DNA from: Microbispora oryzae
GTDB lineage: Bacteria > Actinomycetota > Actinomycetes > Streptosporangiales > Streptosporangiaceae
Length of the DNA stretch: 64,000 bases
NCBI RefSeq assembly: GCF_017896165.1
Contig: NZ_JAFCNB010000002.1
Coordinates: 434,001 to 498,000 of the forward strand
Reading direction: 5' to 3'
The translations under genes and the position numbers were made by a program. Below the pieces are notes generated by a model, which saw only the letters and a list, made by a program, of their open reading frames with translations, did not search any database and was not told the DNA's origin. Within the stretch, counting starts at the first letter, position 1, and each line of letters starts with the position of its first letter. Shown here one piece after another: positions 29,525-38,879 of this stretch.

Positions 29525-29557
29525 GGCGGTCCTTCCTGTCGGCGACCGCCATACTTA

Positions 29558-29586
29558 ATAACAGATCTAATACACCTTTGTCACAA
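29558..29586 (-). promoter_or_regulatory. Promoter of the CBM2-like gene
   Basis: On the minus strand TTGTGA (29586-29581), a 17-base spacer and TGTTAT (29563-29558) stand 34 bases before the ATG, in an unusually AT-rich stretch between thiL and this gene. Confidence 0.5.
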
Positions 29587-29594
29587 GCTTCACA

Positions 29595-30560
29595 TCAATC
29601 ACGAAAGTGATCCCAACCCCCCTCTTTCAGGGTGCGCCCTCGCACGCGTACCCCCTCACCTGCGACGACGTCGCCTATCACGGTCCATTCGGGCGGCAGT
29701 GACACGCCCGCGGGAAAGACCGCGGCGAGGGCGTGATCCTCGCCACCGGTCAGCGCCCACTCGACCGGATCGGCTCCGAGGAGCCCCGCCGCCCGCGCCA
29801 GCAGCGGCGGGATCGGCAGCGCGGCGGGATCGACGACGATCCCCACGCCGCTCGCGTCCGCGATGTGGCCGAGGTCCTGGACCAGCCCGTCGCTCACGTC
29901 CAGCATGGCCGTCGCACCGAGACGGGCCGCCTCCGGCCCGCACGCGTACGGCGGCCGGGGCCGGCGGTGGGCGCCGACCAGCTCGTCGAGGCCGTCCACG
30001 GCCCCGCGGCCCGCCTGCAGCAGCGCGAGCCCCGCGGCCGCGTGCCCGAGACGGCCGGCGACCGCGACGGTCTGGCCCGGCGCGGCCCCGCCGCGGCGAA
30101 CCGGAGACCGGCCGCCGAGGTCGCCGAGCGCCGTGACCCCGAGCACGACGACGTCGGATCGGGCGATGTCCCCTCCGGCGACCGACGCGCCGACCAGGTC
30201 GCACTCGTCCCTGAACCCGTCGGTCAGCGCGTCGAGCCAGCCTGTGTCCACGTCACCGGGCAGCCCGAGACCGACCACCAGGGCCGTCGGGTCCGCGCCC
30301 ATGGCAACGATGTCGGCAAGGTTCTGTGCGGCGGCTTTGCTCCCGATGTCATACCCACTGGACCAATCGCGGCGGAAGTGCCTACCCTCGATCAGCAGAT
30401 CCGTACTCACCACCACTCGTCCGTCGGGGGCCCTGAGGACCGCGGCGTCGTCGCCGGGGCCGAGCAGTACGGCCGCTCCTTGCGGAAGTCGTCCTGAAAT
30501 ACGCTGGATTGCTCCGAATTCGCCGAGATCTCCGACTGTGATGGCACACCCCTTGTGCAT
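29595..30560 (-). CDS. thiL: Thiamine-monophosphate kinase
   Basis: The 321-residue enzyme converts TMP to thiamine diphosphate. It has the AIRS/ThiL pattern: GPGDDAAVL, VVSTDLLIEGRHFRRDWSS, NLADIVAMGADPTALVVGLG and DVSDGLVQDLGHIADASGVG. The N-terminal VGDLGEFGAIQRI is typical. The start is uncertain: ATG 30560 has no ribosome site and conserved sequence starts eight codons later. It diverges from the Lrp-domain gene by 47 bases. Confidence 0.94.
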   Translation of the reverse strand: MHKGCAITVGDLGEFGAIQRISGRLPQGAAVLLGPGDDAAVLRAPDGRVVVSTDLLIEGRHFRRDWSSGYDIGSKAAAQNLADIVAMGADPTALVVGLGLPGDVDTGWLDALTDGFRDECDLVGASVAGGDIARSDVVVLGVTALGDLGGRSPVRRGGAAPGQTVAVAGRLGHAAAGLALLQAGRGAVDGLDELVGAHRRPRPPYACGPEAARLGATAMLDVSDGLVQDLGHIADASGVGIVVDPAALPIPPLLARAAGLLGADPVEWALTGGEDHALAAVFPAGVSLPPEWTVIGDVVAGEGVRVRGRTLKEGGWDHFRD

Positions 30561-30607
30561 TCGAGGTACGGTTACGCTCCGGCACTGATCTCTACCCGGA
30601 GGGCATC

Positions 30608-30841
30608 ATGGTGCAGGCCTACATCCTCATCCAGACCGAGGTCGGCAAGGCGGCCAATGTGGCCGGGCAGATCTCCGGGATACCCGGCGTCACGCAGGCC
30701 GAGGATGTCACCGGCCCGTACGACGTGATCGTCCGGGCCGAGGCGCGCAACGTCGACGAGCTGGGCAAGCTCGTGGTGGCCAAGATCCAGGGCGTGGAGG
30801 GCATCACCCGCACGCTGACCTGCCCGATCGTCCACATCTGA
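30608..30841 (+). CDS. Stand-alone Lrp/AsnC ligand-binding domain protein
   Basis: The 77-residue protein is a RAM (Lrp/AsnC C-terminal) domain without any DNA-binding part: MVQAYILIQTEVGKAANVAG, then GPYDVIVRAEARNVDEL. Such SraA-type proteins form rings and bind amino acids; the target is unknown. GGAGGG precedes ATG 30608. The DUF3515 gene follows at 39 bases. Confidence 0.92.
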   Translation: MVQAYILIQTEVGKAANVAGQISGIPGVTQAEDVTGPYDVIVRAEARNVDELGKLVVAKIQGVEGITRTLTCPIVHI

Positions 30842-30880
30842 CCTGAGGTCGCGGGGCGGGCGGAGCCGAACGGGGAAGCG

Positions 30881-31351
30881 ATGCGGGCAATGATCGTCGT
30901 GGCGCGGCCGGCCGTGCTCCTGACCGCCGGGCTTCTTGCCACGGCGCTCCTGACCACGGTCGCCGGGTGCTCGTCGACCGTCCGGGTGGAGCCGCCCCGC
31001 CCCACGGGCGACGCGGCCGCCGCCTGCCGGGCGCTCGACGCGGCCCTCCCCCGGACCGTCGACGGCCTCGACCGGGTCGCCACCGAGCCCCCCTCCCCGT
31101 ACGTGGCGGTGTGGGGTGAGGGGGAGATCGCCCTGCGGTGCGGGGTCGACCGGCCCGCCACGATGGCCCCCACCGCGGAGGTCTCCGACATCAACGGGGT
31201 CGGCTGGTTCCAGGACCCCCGCGTCCCCACGCTGTTCACGGCCGTCAACCGGGTGGCGTACGTCGAGGTGACCGTCTCCCGGGCACACGCGCCGGGAGAC
31301 GTCCTGGTCGACCTGGCCACCCCGATCAAGGCGAAGGTCCCGGAGGGCTAG
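30881..31351 (+). CDS. DUF3515 lipoprotein
   Basis: The 156-residue protein has a lipoprotein signal with lipobox TVAGC (Cys at about 30), then the DUF3515 body (CRALDAALPRTVDGLDRVAT, IALRCGVDRPATM, VGWFQDP). Function is unknown; the family is actinobacterial and often lies next to ddl, as here. Its stop overlaps the stop of the convergent ddl gene (shared CTAG). Confidence 0.88.
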   Translation: MRAMIVVARPAVLLTAGLLATALLTTVAGCSSTVRVEPPRPTGDAAAACRALDAALPRTVDGLDRVATEPPSPYVAVWGEGEIALRCGVDRPATMAPTAEVSDINGVGWFQDPRVPTLFTAVNRVAYVEVTVSRAHAPGDVLVDLATPIKAKVPEG

Positions 31352-32463
31352 CGGAGCCCGGCCGGCCGGGCGAGCGCGAGCTGGATGAGCCGGTCGACGA
31401 GGTCCGCGTACGGCAGGCCCGTCACGGCCCACAGCTGCGGCGCGACCGACAGCGAGGTGAACCCCGGCATCGTGTTGATCTCGTTGACGATCAGTTCGCC
31501 CGAGGGCGTGTAGAAGAAGTCGACCCGGGCGAGCCCCTCACAGTCGAGCGCCTCGAACGCCCGCACCGCCATCGCGCGCAGGGTCTCGGTCGCCGCCTCG
31601 GGGATGCGGGCGGGCGCGTCGAGCGCCATCTGGTCGGGGTAGTACTTCGCCTCGAAGTCGAAGAACTCGTGCTCACCCCGCACGAGCACCTCTCCGGGCA
31701 GGCTGGCCTCCGGGCCGGTGTCCCCGAGCGACTGCAGCACGGCGCACTCGATCTCCCGGCCCACGATGGCGGCCTCGACCAGCACCTTCGGGTCGTGCTC
31801 ACGCGCCGCCTCCACGGCGGCCTCCAGCGACTCCTGGTCGTGGGCCTTGCTGATGCCCTGGGAGGAGCCGGCGCGGGCCGGCTTGACGAAGACGGGCCAG
31901 CCCAGTTGCTCGATCTCCTTGAGCACCCGGCTGCGGTCGAGCCGCCAGTCACGGTCGCGGATCACCACGAACGGGCCCACGGGCAGCCCCGCCGCCCGCA
32001 GCACGAGCTTCATGTACGCCTTGTCCATGCCGACCGCGCTGGCCAGCACGCCGGAGCCGACGTAGCGGACACCGGCCATCTCCAGCAGTCCCTGGATGGT
32101 GCCGTCCTCGCCGAAAGGGCCGTGCATGACCGGGAAGACGACGTCGACGCGACCGAGCGAGCTGGGGATGTCACCGGGCTTGAGCGCGATCAGCGACCCC
32201 GTTTCTGACGGGAGCGCGAGAGCCGCGCCGCTGTCGTCGACCTCCGGGAGCCGCCCCGACTCGATGGCGTACGTCTGGTTGTCCGTGGCCAGCACCCAGC
32301 GCCCGTCGCGGGCGATTCCGATGGGGACGACCTCGTATTTCGTCCGGTCGATGGCCTCCAGGACACTCCCCGCGCCCATGAGGGAGACGGCGTGCTCGGA
32401 ATTGCGGCCACCGAAGACGACTGCCACGCGCACGCGCGAGGGAGACTCGCGTTCCTCGTTCAT
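31348..32463 (-). CDS. ddl: D-alanine--D-alanine ligase
   Basis: The 371-residue ATP-grasp enzyme joins two D-alanines for peptidoglycan. It has VVFGGRNSEHAVSLMGAGSV at the N-terminus, HGPFGEDGTIQG, VKPARAGSSQGISKA and the metal site VNEINTMPGFTSLS. The omega-loop keeps a Lys-Tyr pair (FDFEAKYYPD), the state associated with D-Ala-D-Ala rather than D-Ala-D-lactate products. ATG start at 32463. Confidence 0.96.
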   Translation of the reverse strand: MNEERESPSRVRVAVVFGGRNSEHAVSLMGAGSVLEAIDRTKYEVVPIGIARDGRWVLATDNQTYAIESGRLPEVDDSGAALALPSETGSLIALKPGDIPSSLGRVDVVFPVMHGPFGEDGTIQGLLEMAGVRYVGSGVLASAVGMDKAYMKLVLRAAGLPVGPFVVIRDRDWRLDRSRVLKEIEQLGWPVFVKPARAGSSQGISKAHDQESLEAAVEAAREHDPKVLVEAAIVGREIECAVLQSLGDTGPEASLPGEVLVRGEHEFFDFEAKYYPDQMALDAPARIPEAATETLRAMAVRAFEALDCEGLARVDFFYTPSGELIVNEINTMPGFTSLSVAPQLWAVTGLPYADLVDRLIQLALARPAGLR

Positions 32464-32503
32464 GATGCCCGAATCTACCGTGTTCGCCGGGCATAACGGC
32501 TTG

Positions 32504-33733
32504 TCAGCCGCGCGCCGGACTCGTGGCGCCCAACGTGTCGAGCGCCTGCGTCACGTCGAGGACGAGATCGTCCCCGTCCTCCAGGCCGATGGAGAAGCGC
32601 ACGGCGCCCGCGTCGACGCCGGAGAGCGCCTCGTCCGAACGGACCGCGGAGGCGAGGTGGGTGGCCCGGGTGTACGTGCCGCCCATGGACGACGCGATGC
32701 CGATCAGCCGCAGCTTGTTCACGAGCGCCGCGCCCGCCTCGTAGCCGCCGTGCGGGATGACCGTGACGCACGCGCCGAAGCGGGTGCCCTCGGGACCGAA
32801 GTCGAACAGCATGCGGGCGAGCTGGTGGCCGGGGTGGGCGGGCAGCCCCGGATAGTCCACGTGGCGCACGGCCGGATGCTTGGCGACCGCCGCGGCGAAC
32901 TCCATCGCGGTCGAACACATCCTGCGGACCCGGAGGGTCAGCGTCTCCAGGCCGCGCCGCAGCAGGAAGGCGTCGTCCGGGGAGAGCGAGGCCCCGGTGT
33001 CGATACGGGTCTCCCGGAGCTGCGCCACCAGGTCGGGACGGCCCACCACCACTCCCCCCGTGCAGTCGTCGTGACCGCCGAGGTATTTGGTGGCCGAGTG
33101 GACGACGAGGTCGGCGCCGTGCTCAAGCGGCCGGCACACGACCGGCGTGGCGGCGGTGGAGTCGACGACCAGGAGGGCGCCGGCCTCCCGGGCGATCTGG
33201 TAGAGCCCCCGGATGTCGGCCACCGTCATCGCCGGGTTGGCCAGGGTCTCGGCGTACACGATCTTGGTGGACGACCGGACGGCCGCGCGCACCCGGCGCA
33301 GGTCGGAGTAGTCGACGAAGTCGGAGGTCACCCCGAACCTGGCGAGCACGCTGCTCAGCAGCGAGTACGTCCCGCCGTAGAGGGGCGCGGGCGCCACCAC
33401 GTGCGCCCCCGCCCGAAGGAAGGTCATGAAGACGGCGTTCACCGCCGCCATCCCGGAGGAGAAGGCCTCGCCCGCGACGTCTTCGGGCGCCGCGGCCCCT
33501 TCCAGCGCGGCCACCGCCGCCGCGAAGGCCGCGACGGTCGGGTTGTCGTGGCGGCCGTAGGCGAAGCCGGGACGGCGGCCCGCGAGCACGTCGCCGTACT
33601 CGGCGGAGCTCTCGAAGCCCCAGGCGGCCGAGCGCCACACGGGCTGCCCGATCGGCACCTGGCGGGGCAGCGGCGGAGAGGGCAGCCGGACCGACCGCGA
33701 GTTCTCCCCGAGTTTCCTGCGGCTGCGCCTCAT
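32504..33733 (-). CDS. Cys/Met-metabolism PLP-dependent enzyme
   Basis: The 409-residue protein is in the cystathionine gamma-synthase/lyase and methionine gamma-lyase family. The PLP lysine is in [48 protein letters not shown] and the C-terminal [13 protein letters not shown] are family landmarks. It cleaves or forms C-S bonds of cystathionine, methionine or O-acyl-homoserine; which one cannot be told by eye. It follows gpsA by 47 bases on the same strand. The ATG at 33733 lacks a clear ribosome site. Confidence 0.9.
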   Translation of the reverse strand: MRRSRRKLGENSRSVRLPSPPLPRQVPIGQPVWRSAAWGFESSAEYGDVLAGRRPGFAYGRHDNPTVAAFAAAVAALEGAAAPEDVAGEAFSSGMAAVNAVFMTFLRAGAHVVAPAPLYGGTYSLLSSVLARFGVTSDFVDYSDLRRVRAAVRSSTKIVYAETLANPAMTVADIRGLYQIAREAGALLVVDSTAATPVVCRPLEHGADLVVHSATKYLGGHDDCTGGVVVGRPDLVAQLRETRIDTGASLSPDDAFLLRRGLETLTLRVRRMCSTAMEFAAAVAKHPAVRHVDYPGLPAHPGHQLARMLFDFGPEGTRFGACVTVIPHGGYEAGAALVNKLRLIGIASSMGGTYTRATHLASAVRSDEALSGVDAGAVRFSIGLEDGDDLVLDVTQALDTLGATSPARG

Positions 33734-33780
33734 CTGCGGCTCATCTGGCTCGCCTGTGGCTCATCTGTGGCTCACCGTGG

Positions 33781-34788
33781 TCACACGCCGTAGCGCTCGG
33801 GTTTGGGGGTCCGTGACATCAGCAGCATCGCGGCCTCGCTGGGGGTCATGCCGTCGTGCACGACACCGACGACCACTTCGGTGATGGGCATCTCCACGTC
33901 GTGCTTCCTGGCCAGTTCGAGCACGGACTCGCAGGACTTGACCCCTTCGGCCGTCTGCCTGGTCGCCGCGACGACCTCCGCCAGGGTCATCCCGCGTCCC
34001 AGATTCTCGCCGAAGGTGCGGTTGCGCGACAACGGAGATGTACAAGTCGCTATGAGATCCCCCATTCCGGCCAGGCCGGCGAAGGTGTGCTGGTCGGCTC
34101 CCAGCGCGGCGCCCAGGCGGGCGATCTCGGCGAGCCCGCGCGTCATGAGCGTCGCGCGGACGTTGTCGCCCAGGCCCATGCCGGCCGACACGCCGACGGC
34201 CAGGGCGATGACGTTCTTGACCGCGCCGCCCAGCTCGACGCCGATCACGTCCGGATTGGTGTACGTGCGGAACCACGGCAGGTGGCAGGCCTCCTGCAGC
34301 CTGGCCGCCACCGCCTCGTCCCGGCAGGCGACCACGGCCGCGGCCGGCTGCCGCTGGGCCAGCTCGCCCACCAGGTTGGGGCCGGAGACGACGGCCACCC
34401 GGCTCTCCGGGACGTCGGCCACCTCGCAGATGACCTCGCTCATCCGCTTGCAGGTGCCCAGCTCGACGCCCTTCATCAGGCTGACCAGCACGGCGTCGTC
34501 CGGGACCGCGTGCCGCCAGGTGAGAAGGTTGGCCCGGAGGGTCTGCGCCGGGACGGCGAGGACCACGAAGTCGGCGCCCTCCATCGCGGCGACCGGGTCG
34601 GTCGTCGCCCGCAGCGTCTCGGGCAGGGCCACCCCGGGGAGATACTCCGGGTTCTCGTGCCCACTGTTGATCGCGTCCACGACCGCCGCCCGGCGTCCCC
34701 ACAGGGTGGTGCGGGTGCCCGCCTCCGCCAGGATCATCGCGAACGTGGTGCCCCACGAGCCCGTACCGAAAACGACCGCACTGCTCAC
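33781..34788 (-). CDS. gpsA: Glycerol-3-phosphate dehydrogenase [NAD(P)+]
   Basis: The 335-residue enzyme reduces dihydroxyacetone phosphate to sn-glycerol-3-phosphate, the phospholipid backbone. It has the Rossmann VFGTGSWGTTFAMILAEAG, VSLMKGVE, VSGPNLVGE, the catalytic Lys region GGAVKNVIALAVGVSAGMG and LAGMGDLIATC. I chose GTG 34788 since it gives the family N-terminus; an ATG at 34827 would add 13 residues. plsC lies directly upstream, forming a phospholipid unit. Confidence 0.95.
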   Translation of the reverse strand: MSSAVVFGTGSWGTTFAMILAEAGTRTTLWGRRAAVVDAINSGHENPEYLPGVALPETLRATTDPVAAMEGADFVVLAVPAQTLRANLLTWRHAVPDDAVLVSLMKGVELGTCKRMSEVICEVADVPESRVAVVSGPNLVGELAQRQPAAAVVACRDEAVAARLQEACHLPWFRTYTNPDVIGVELGGAVKNVIALAVGVSAGMGLGDNVRATLMTRGLAEIARLGAALGADQHTFAGLAGMGDLIATCTSPLSRNRTFGENLGRGMTLAEVVAATRQTAEGVKSCESVLELARKHDVEMPITEVVVGVVHDGMTPSEAAMLLMSRTPKPERYGV

Positions 34789-34856
34789 AGGTCGCACCCA
34801 CTCCTGTCGTTCTCCGGGGCCCGACATCGGGCCCCGCCCTTCACCGTACGTCCCTC

Positions 34857-35708
34857 TCAGCGGCCCGCGGCGTCGCGAGGGTCGTACGGAGTCTCCGGCG
34901 CCTTCTCGTCCCGGATCTGCGCCAGCAGGTCGGTGATGGCCGCCATGATGTCCGCCGTGGCCTCCCGCAGGACCGAGGCCCGCATGGGCTTCCCGGCGTA
35001 CTTGGACAGGTCGACCGGCGGCCCGGCCAGCACGTGGAAGGTGGTGCGGGGGAACAGCCGCGGCTTCGTCTCCCCGTACGGCAGGAAGTCCTGCGCGCCC
35101 CAGTGGGCGATGGGGATCACGGGGACGCCGGTGGCGAGGGCCAGCCGGGCGACGCCGGTCTTGCCGGCCATGGGCCACTTGGCCGGGTCACGGGTGATCG
35201 TGCCCTCGGGGTAGAACAGGATGGCCGCGCCGTTCCGCAACCGCTCCTCGGCGGTCTTCAGCGACTGCGTCGCCTCCGTGCTGCCCCGCTCGACCGGGAT
35301 CGCCTGCCATTGGGCGATGGCGTGGCCGAGGACGGGAATTCTGAACAGCCCCGCCTTGGCGAGGATCGTGGGCCAGCGCCCGTTGTTGTAGAGGTAGTGC
35401 GAGAGCAGCACCGGGTCGGACCACGAGAGGTGGTTGACCGCGAGGATCACGCCGCCGGTGCGCGGCAGGTTCTCCCCGCCGCCCCACCGGTGCCTCATCA
35501 GCAACCGCGACAGCGGCTTGACGATGGCGGCGATCAGGTACTCCCAGAAGCGCGGCGGACGCCCGGCCCTGCGGCCGACGGGCCGGGCGGAGTTCCCCCG
35601 CGTCGCGGGGGCGGCCGGAACGGCGGGCGGATCGGCGGGGGCCGTCTCGGCGGGGACGCCTGAGGATCGTTCCTCCGCGCCGGGCACTGGCTCACTGGGA
35701 TGGGTCAC
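34857..35708 (-). CDS. plsC: 1-acyl-sn-glycerol-3-phosphate acyltransferase
   Basis: The 283-residue membrane-associated acyltransferase makes phosphatidic acid. It has the HX4D motif NHLSWSD, FRIPVLGH, the acceptor-binding FYPEGTITRDP and VPVIPIAHWG. An Ala/Pro-rich N-terminal extension of about 50 residues precedes the domain. Start is GTG 35708 after GGAG. It is paired with gpsA, whose product feeds the pathway, and diverges from cofC. Confidence 0.94.
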   Translation of the reverse strand: MTHPSEPVPGAEERSSGVPAETAPADPPAVPAAPATRGNSARPVGRRAGRPPRFWEYLIAAIVKPLSRLLMRHRWGGGENLPRTGGVILAVNHLSWSDPVLLSHYLYNNGRWPTILAKAGLFRIPVLGHAIAQWQAIPVERGSTEATQSLKTAEERLRNGAAILFYPEGTITRDPAKWPMAGKTGVARLALATGVPVIPIAHWGAQDFLPYGETKPRLFPRTTFHVLAGPPVDLSKYAGKPMRASVLREATADIMAAITDLLAQIRDEKAPETPYDPRDAAGR

Positions 35709-35785
35709 TGGATCTCCAAAATCACCGGATGCGGGACAAGTCTCCCGGTTGTCCCCGCAGGATGTCGAGGCGGGATGCTACAGGT

Positions 35786-36421
35786 ATGCACCTGGCGCGA
35801 TGGTCCATTGTCATCCCCGTCAAGACTCTGATCCGGGCAAAGACCCGCCTGGCCGGCGCGGCAGGGCCGTACCGGACCGATCTGGCGGTGGCGGTGGCGA
35901 GCGACACGGTGACGGCGGCCCTGTCCGGCCGGCCGGTGGCCCGGGTGATCGTGGTCACGGCCGACCCGCTGCCCGCGGAGCGGCTGGCGGCCCTGGGCGC
36001 CCACGTCGTGCGCGACCCCGATCGCGGGCTCAACGCGGCGCTGCGCGCGGGCGCCGCAGAGGCGGTGCGGATCGCGCCCGGCGACGCGATCGGCGCGCTC
36101 CAGGCGGATCTGCCCGCGCTGCGCCCGGCCGAGCTGGAGACGGTCCTGCTCGCGGCCGCGCAGCACGAGCAGTCGTTCGTCCCCGACGCGGCCGACGTCG
36201 GGACGACGTTCTACGGGGTGCTGCCGGGAGTGCCGTTCCGGCCGGGATTCGGCGGCGAGTCGCGGGCCCGGCACCTGTCGGGCGGGGCGAAGGAGCTCGT
36301 CTTGGAGGGCGTCGCGTCGGTGCGTCGGGACGTCGACACCGTGGAGGATCTGCGCGAGGCCCTCGCGCTGGGGGTGGGCCCGGCCACCGCGGCGGTCGCC
36401 CCCCTCATCGGGCTCGGCTGA
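35786..36421 (+). CDS. cofC: Phospholactate/phosphoenolpyruvate guanylyltransferase (CofC/FbiD)
   Basis: The 211-residue nucleotidyltransferase activates a three-carbon phospho-acid with GTP during coenzyme F420 synthesis; in mycobacteria FbiD uses phosphoenolpyruvate. It shows WSIVIPVKTLIRAKTRLAG, VVTADPLPAERL, DPDRGLNAALRAGA, ALQADLPAL and GTTFYGVLPG, all typical. It lies next to plsC, as in many actinomycetes, and fits the F420-type oxidoreductase at 44.5 kb. Confidence 0.94.
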   Translation: MHLARWSIVIPVKTLIRAKTRLAGAAGPYRTDLAVAVASDTVTAALSGRPVARVIVVTADPLPAERLAALGAHVVRDPDRGLNAALRAGAAEAVRIAPGDAIGALQADLPALRPAELETVLLAAAQHEQSFVPDAADVGTTFYGVLPGVPFRPGFGGESRARHLSGGAKELVLEGVASVRRDVDTVEDLREALALGVGPATAAVAPLIGLG

Positions 36422-36439
36422 GCGGGCCCGGAGGGGGCG

Positions 36440-37918
36440 TCACGCGGCCAGGCTCCCGGCCTCCTCGGGGTGCTCCTCGCGCGCCCGCTTCGGCAGCAGG
36501 AAGGCCACCGCGAACGTCGTGACCAGCATGCCGGCCACGACCCACAGCGTGATCTTCATGGCGTCGCCGAAACTCGCCGGAGTGGGGACCGTCCCCAGCA
36601 GGTTGAAGAAGATCGTGCCGAGGAGGGCCACCCCGAAGGCGTTGCCGAGTTGCTGGACGGCTGTGAGGGTGCCGGACGCCGAGCCGGTCTCGTGCTGCTC
36701 GACCCCGGCGAGCACGATGTCGAAGAACGGCGCCATGAGCAGGCCCATCCCGATGCCGCTCACGACCAGGGCCGGGGTCAGCTGCCACGGGGTGACCTGC
36801 AGCCCGGCCGAGTCGATGGTGAACAGCGTGGCGAGCACGCCCAGCGTCATGAGCGCCGTGCCGCCGTGCAGCACCTTCCGGCCGAACTTCTGCACGGCCT
36901 GGGCGACGCCGAAGCCGACGATCATGCCGGCCGACCAGGGCACCATCGCCAGGCCCGCCTTGAGCGTGGAGTAGTGCAGGCCGAGCTGGGTGTACAGGTT
37001 GAAGGCCAGCATGAAGCCCGCCATGCCGGAGAAGAACACCATGCCGGTGAGCAGGCCGCCGGTGAAGGCGCGCTTGCGGAACAGGCTCGGCACGATCAGC
37101 GGATCGCCGCCGCCGCGGCTCTTGCGCGACTGGAGCAGGCCGAACACGGCGAAGACGACGACCGACGCGGCCAGCATGACGAACGCCCAGGCGGGCCAGT
37201 CGTGCTCGCGGCCCTGGACCAGCGGATAGATCACCAGGAAGCCGCCGAGCGAGGCGAGGATCACTCCGGGCACGTCGAGCCGGAGCGGATGCGCCGAGCG
37301 GGATTCCAGCAGGAAGACCATGCCGGCGACCAGGGCGGCCAGGCCCAGCGGCAGGTTGATCAGGAAGATCATCCGCCATCCGGTGCCGAAGAAGTCGGAG
37401 TCCACGAGCCATCCGGCGAGGATCGGGCCGCCGACGGCGGACAGGCCCATGATCGGCCCGAACATGCCGAAGGCGGACTGCATCTCCTTGGGCGGGAAGA
37501 TCTCCTTGATCATGCCGAGGCCCTGGGGCAGCATGACCGCGCCGAAGAGTCCCTGGAGGACGCGGGCGCCGATGAGCGTCTCGGGCGACTGCGCGACCGC
37601 GCACAGCAGCGATCCGAGGGTGAATCCCGCCGCGCCGATCAGGAACATCCGCTTGCGCCCGAAGATGTCGCCGAGGCGCCCTCCGGTGATCAGGCCGACG
37701 GCCATGGACAGGGTGTAGGCCGCGCCCATCCACTGGATGGTGGCCGCGGATCCGCCGAGATCGGCCCGCATGGCGGGCGCGGCGATGTTGGTGACCATCG
37801 CGTCGAGGAGATCCATGATCTCCGCCGCGAGGATCACCATGAGCGCCGCCCACCGCCACCGGTAGGGCGCCGCCTCCGCGTCCGGCGGGGACGCGGTCGT
37901 CTGCACGGTGCTCGACAT
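36440..37918 (-). CDS. MFS transporter, DHA2 (EmrB/QacA) type
   Basis: The 492-residue integral membrane protein has 14 predicted segments and the motif GRLGDIFGRKRMFLIG between segments 2 and 3, plus motif C-like GPILAGWL. It is probably a proton-driven drug exporter. ATG 37918 follows AAGGAG at 4 bases. It diverges from a TetR regulator across a repeat-rich region, a typical repressor-exporter pair. Confidence 0.93.
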   Translation of the reverse strand: MSSTVQTTASPPDAEAAPYRWRWAALMVILAAEIMDLLDAMVTNIAAPAMRADLGGSAATIQWMGAAYTLSMAVGLITGGRLGDIFGRKRMFLIGAAGFTLGSLLCAVAQSPETLIGARVLQGLFGAVMLPQGLGMIKEIFPPKEMQSAFGMFGPIMGLSAVGGPILAGWLVDSDFFGTGWRMIFLINLPLGLAALVAGMVFLLESRSAHPLRLDVPGVILASLGGFLVIYPLVQGREHDWPAWAFVMLAASVVVFAVFGLLQSRKSRGGGDPLIVPSLFRKRAFTGGLLTGMVFFSGMAGFMLAFNLYTQLGLHYSTLKAGLAMVPWSAGMIVGFGVAQAVQKFGRKVLHGGTALMTLGVLATLFTIDSAGLQVTPWQLTPALVVSGIGMGLLMAPFFDIVLAGVEQHETGSASGTLTAVQQLGNAFGVALLGTIFFNLLGTVPTPASFGDAMKITLWVVAGMLVTTFAVAFLLPKRAREEHPEEAGSLAA

Positions 37919-38112
37919 CTCTCTCTCCTTCTGAACACTGTTCACGATAAAGTGAGCAGCGTTCTACCATCGATCAGTGTTCTTCGAGAAGTGCGGTGTT
38001 CATACGATATATCTCGTTCGAGGGCCGCACAAGATATATCTCGTTGAACGAGCAGCGTTCGCTGAGGGAAGCACTGTTCACTACAATGGACGGCGAACCG
38101 CGGGAGGTCCTG
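37919..38112. promoter_or_regulatory. Divergent promoter region with three pairs of repeats
   Basis: Between the exporter and TetR genes are three different repeated words: CACTGTTCAC at 37936-37945 and 38072-38081, GAGCAGCGTTC at 37954-37964 and 38050-38060, and GATATATCTCGTT at 38006-38018 and 38033-38045. GAACA-C-TGTTC at 37933-37943 is a perfect dyad, and the other words look like variants of a GAnCA-n-TGTTC half. These are likely TetR operators and promoter elements; which is which is not resolved. Confidence 0.55.
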
Positions 38113-38832
38113 ATGAGCCAGCCGGACATTCCCCCATCGCCGTGGGGGCGCCCGAGGAAGCGGCCGGTGCCGGTGCGGCATCCGCTGACCCGCGACCGCA
38201 TCGTCGACGCCGCCTTCACGGTGCTCGACCGGGAGGGCTACGACGGGCTGAGCATGCGCCAGGTGGCCGCGGAGCTCGATGTCGCCGTCTCGGCCCTGTA
38301 CGCCCACGTGAGCGGCAAGGACGAGCTGCTGGAGCTGATGTATCACCGCCTCTTCGAGGGCGTCGAGCTGCCGGCGCCCGACCCGGCCAGGTGGCAGGAG
38401 CAGGTCAAGGACTACATGCGCGCCGGACGGGCCCGGCTGCGGGAACACCGCGACATGGCGCGGATCTCCATGAGCCAGGTGCCGTTCACGGCCGAGTTGC
38501 TCCCCCACGTGGAGCAACTGCTGGCGATCATCCGGAGCGCCGGTCTGCCCGACCGGGTCGCGGCGCTCGCCGGCGATCTCCTGTCGGTGTTCATGGAGGG
38601 GTTCACCCTTGAGGAGTCGATCTGGCAGGAGCGCTACCGCGACATGGACGAGGAGTCCTGGAACGCCATGCGCTCGGAGATCCAGGAGTATTTCGCGTCG
38701 CTGCCCCCCGACCGGTTCCCCAACCTCGTGGCGGTCGCCGGCCTGATGGCGGACGAGTCGAACGACTACCGGTTCGAGCTCGGGATGGAGATCATCATCC
38801 GCGGTCTCGCCTCGTACGTCGGCGAGAAGTGA
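38113..38832 (+). CDS. TetR-family transcriptional regulator
   Basis: The 239-residue protein has the TetR DNA-binding domain (RDRIVDAAFTVLDREGYDGL, then SMRQVAAELDVAVSALYAHV) at about 25-70 and a helical ligand-binding domain resembling TetR_C of tetracycline-type repressors. It probably represses the divergent exporter. I chose ATG 38113, seven bases after GGAGG; the frame is open further upstream through the repeat region, which is unlikely to be coding. Confidence 0.92.
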   Translation: MSQPDIPPSPWGRPRKRPVPVRHPLTRDRIVDAAFTVLDREGYDGLSMRQVAAELDVAVSALYAHVSGKDELLELMYHRLFEGVELPAPDPARWQEQVKDYMRAGRARLREHRDMARISMSQVPFTAELLPHVEQLLAIIRSAGLPDRVAALAGDLLSVFMEGFTLEESIWQERYRDMDEESWNAMRSEIQEYFASLPPDRFPNLVAVAGLMADESNDYRFELGMEIIIRGLASYVGEK

Positions 38833-38879
38833 CGCGCGCGCCCGGAGGCGGAAAGGGAGGGCACGGGTACCCTCGACAC

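Noticed and set aside
28607..30136. 509-codon plus-strand frame spanning two minus-strand genes
   Set aside because: Arg/Gly-rich shadow across the CBM2-like gene, a promoter region and thiL.
27468..30607. TPP riboswitch at the thiamine genes
   Set aside because: The gaps before thiD and thiL are too short and lack the conserved THI-box sequences.
31348..32463. VanA-type D-Ala-D-lactate ligase
   Set aside because: The omega-loop keeps the Lys-Tyr pair typical of D-Ala-D-Ala ligases, and no vanH or vanX neighbours exist.
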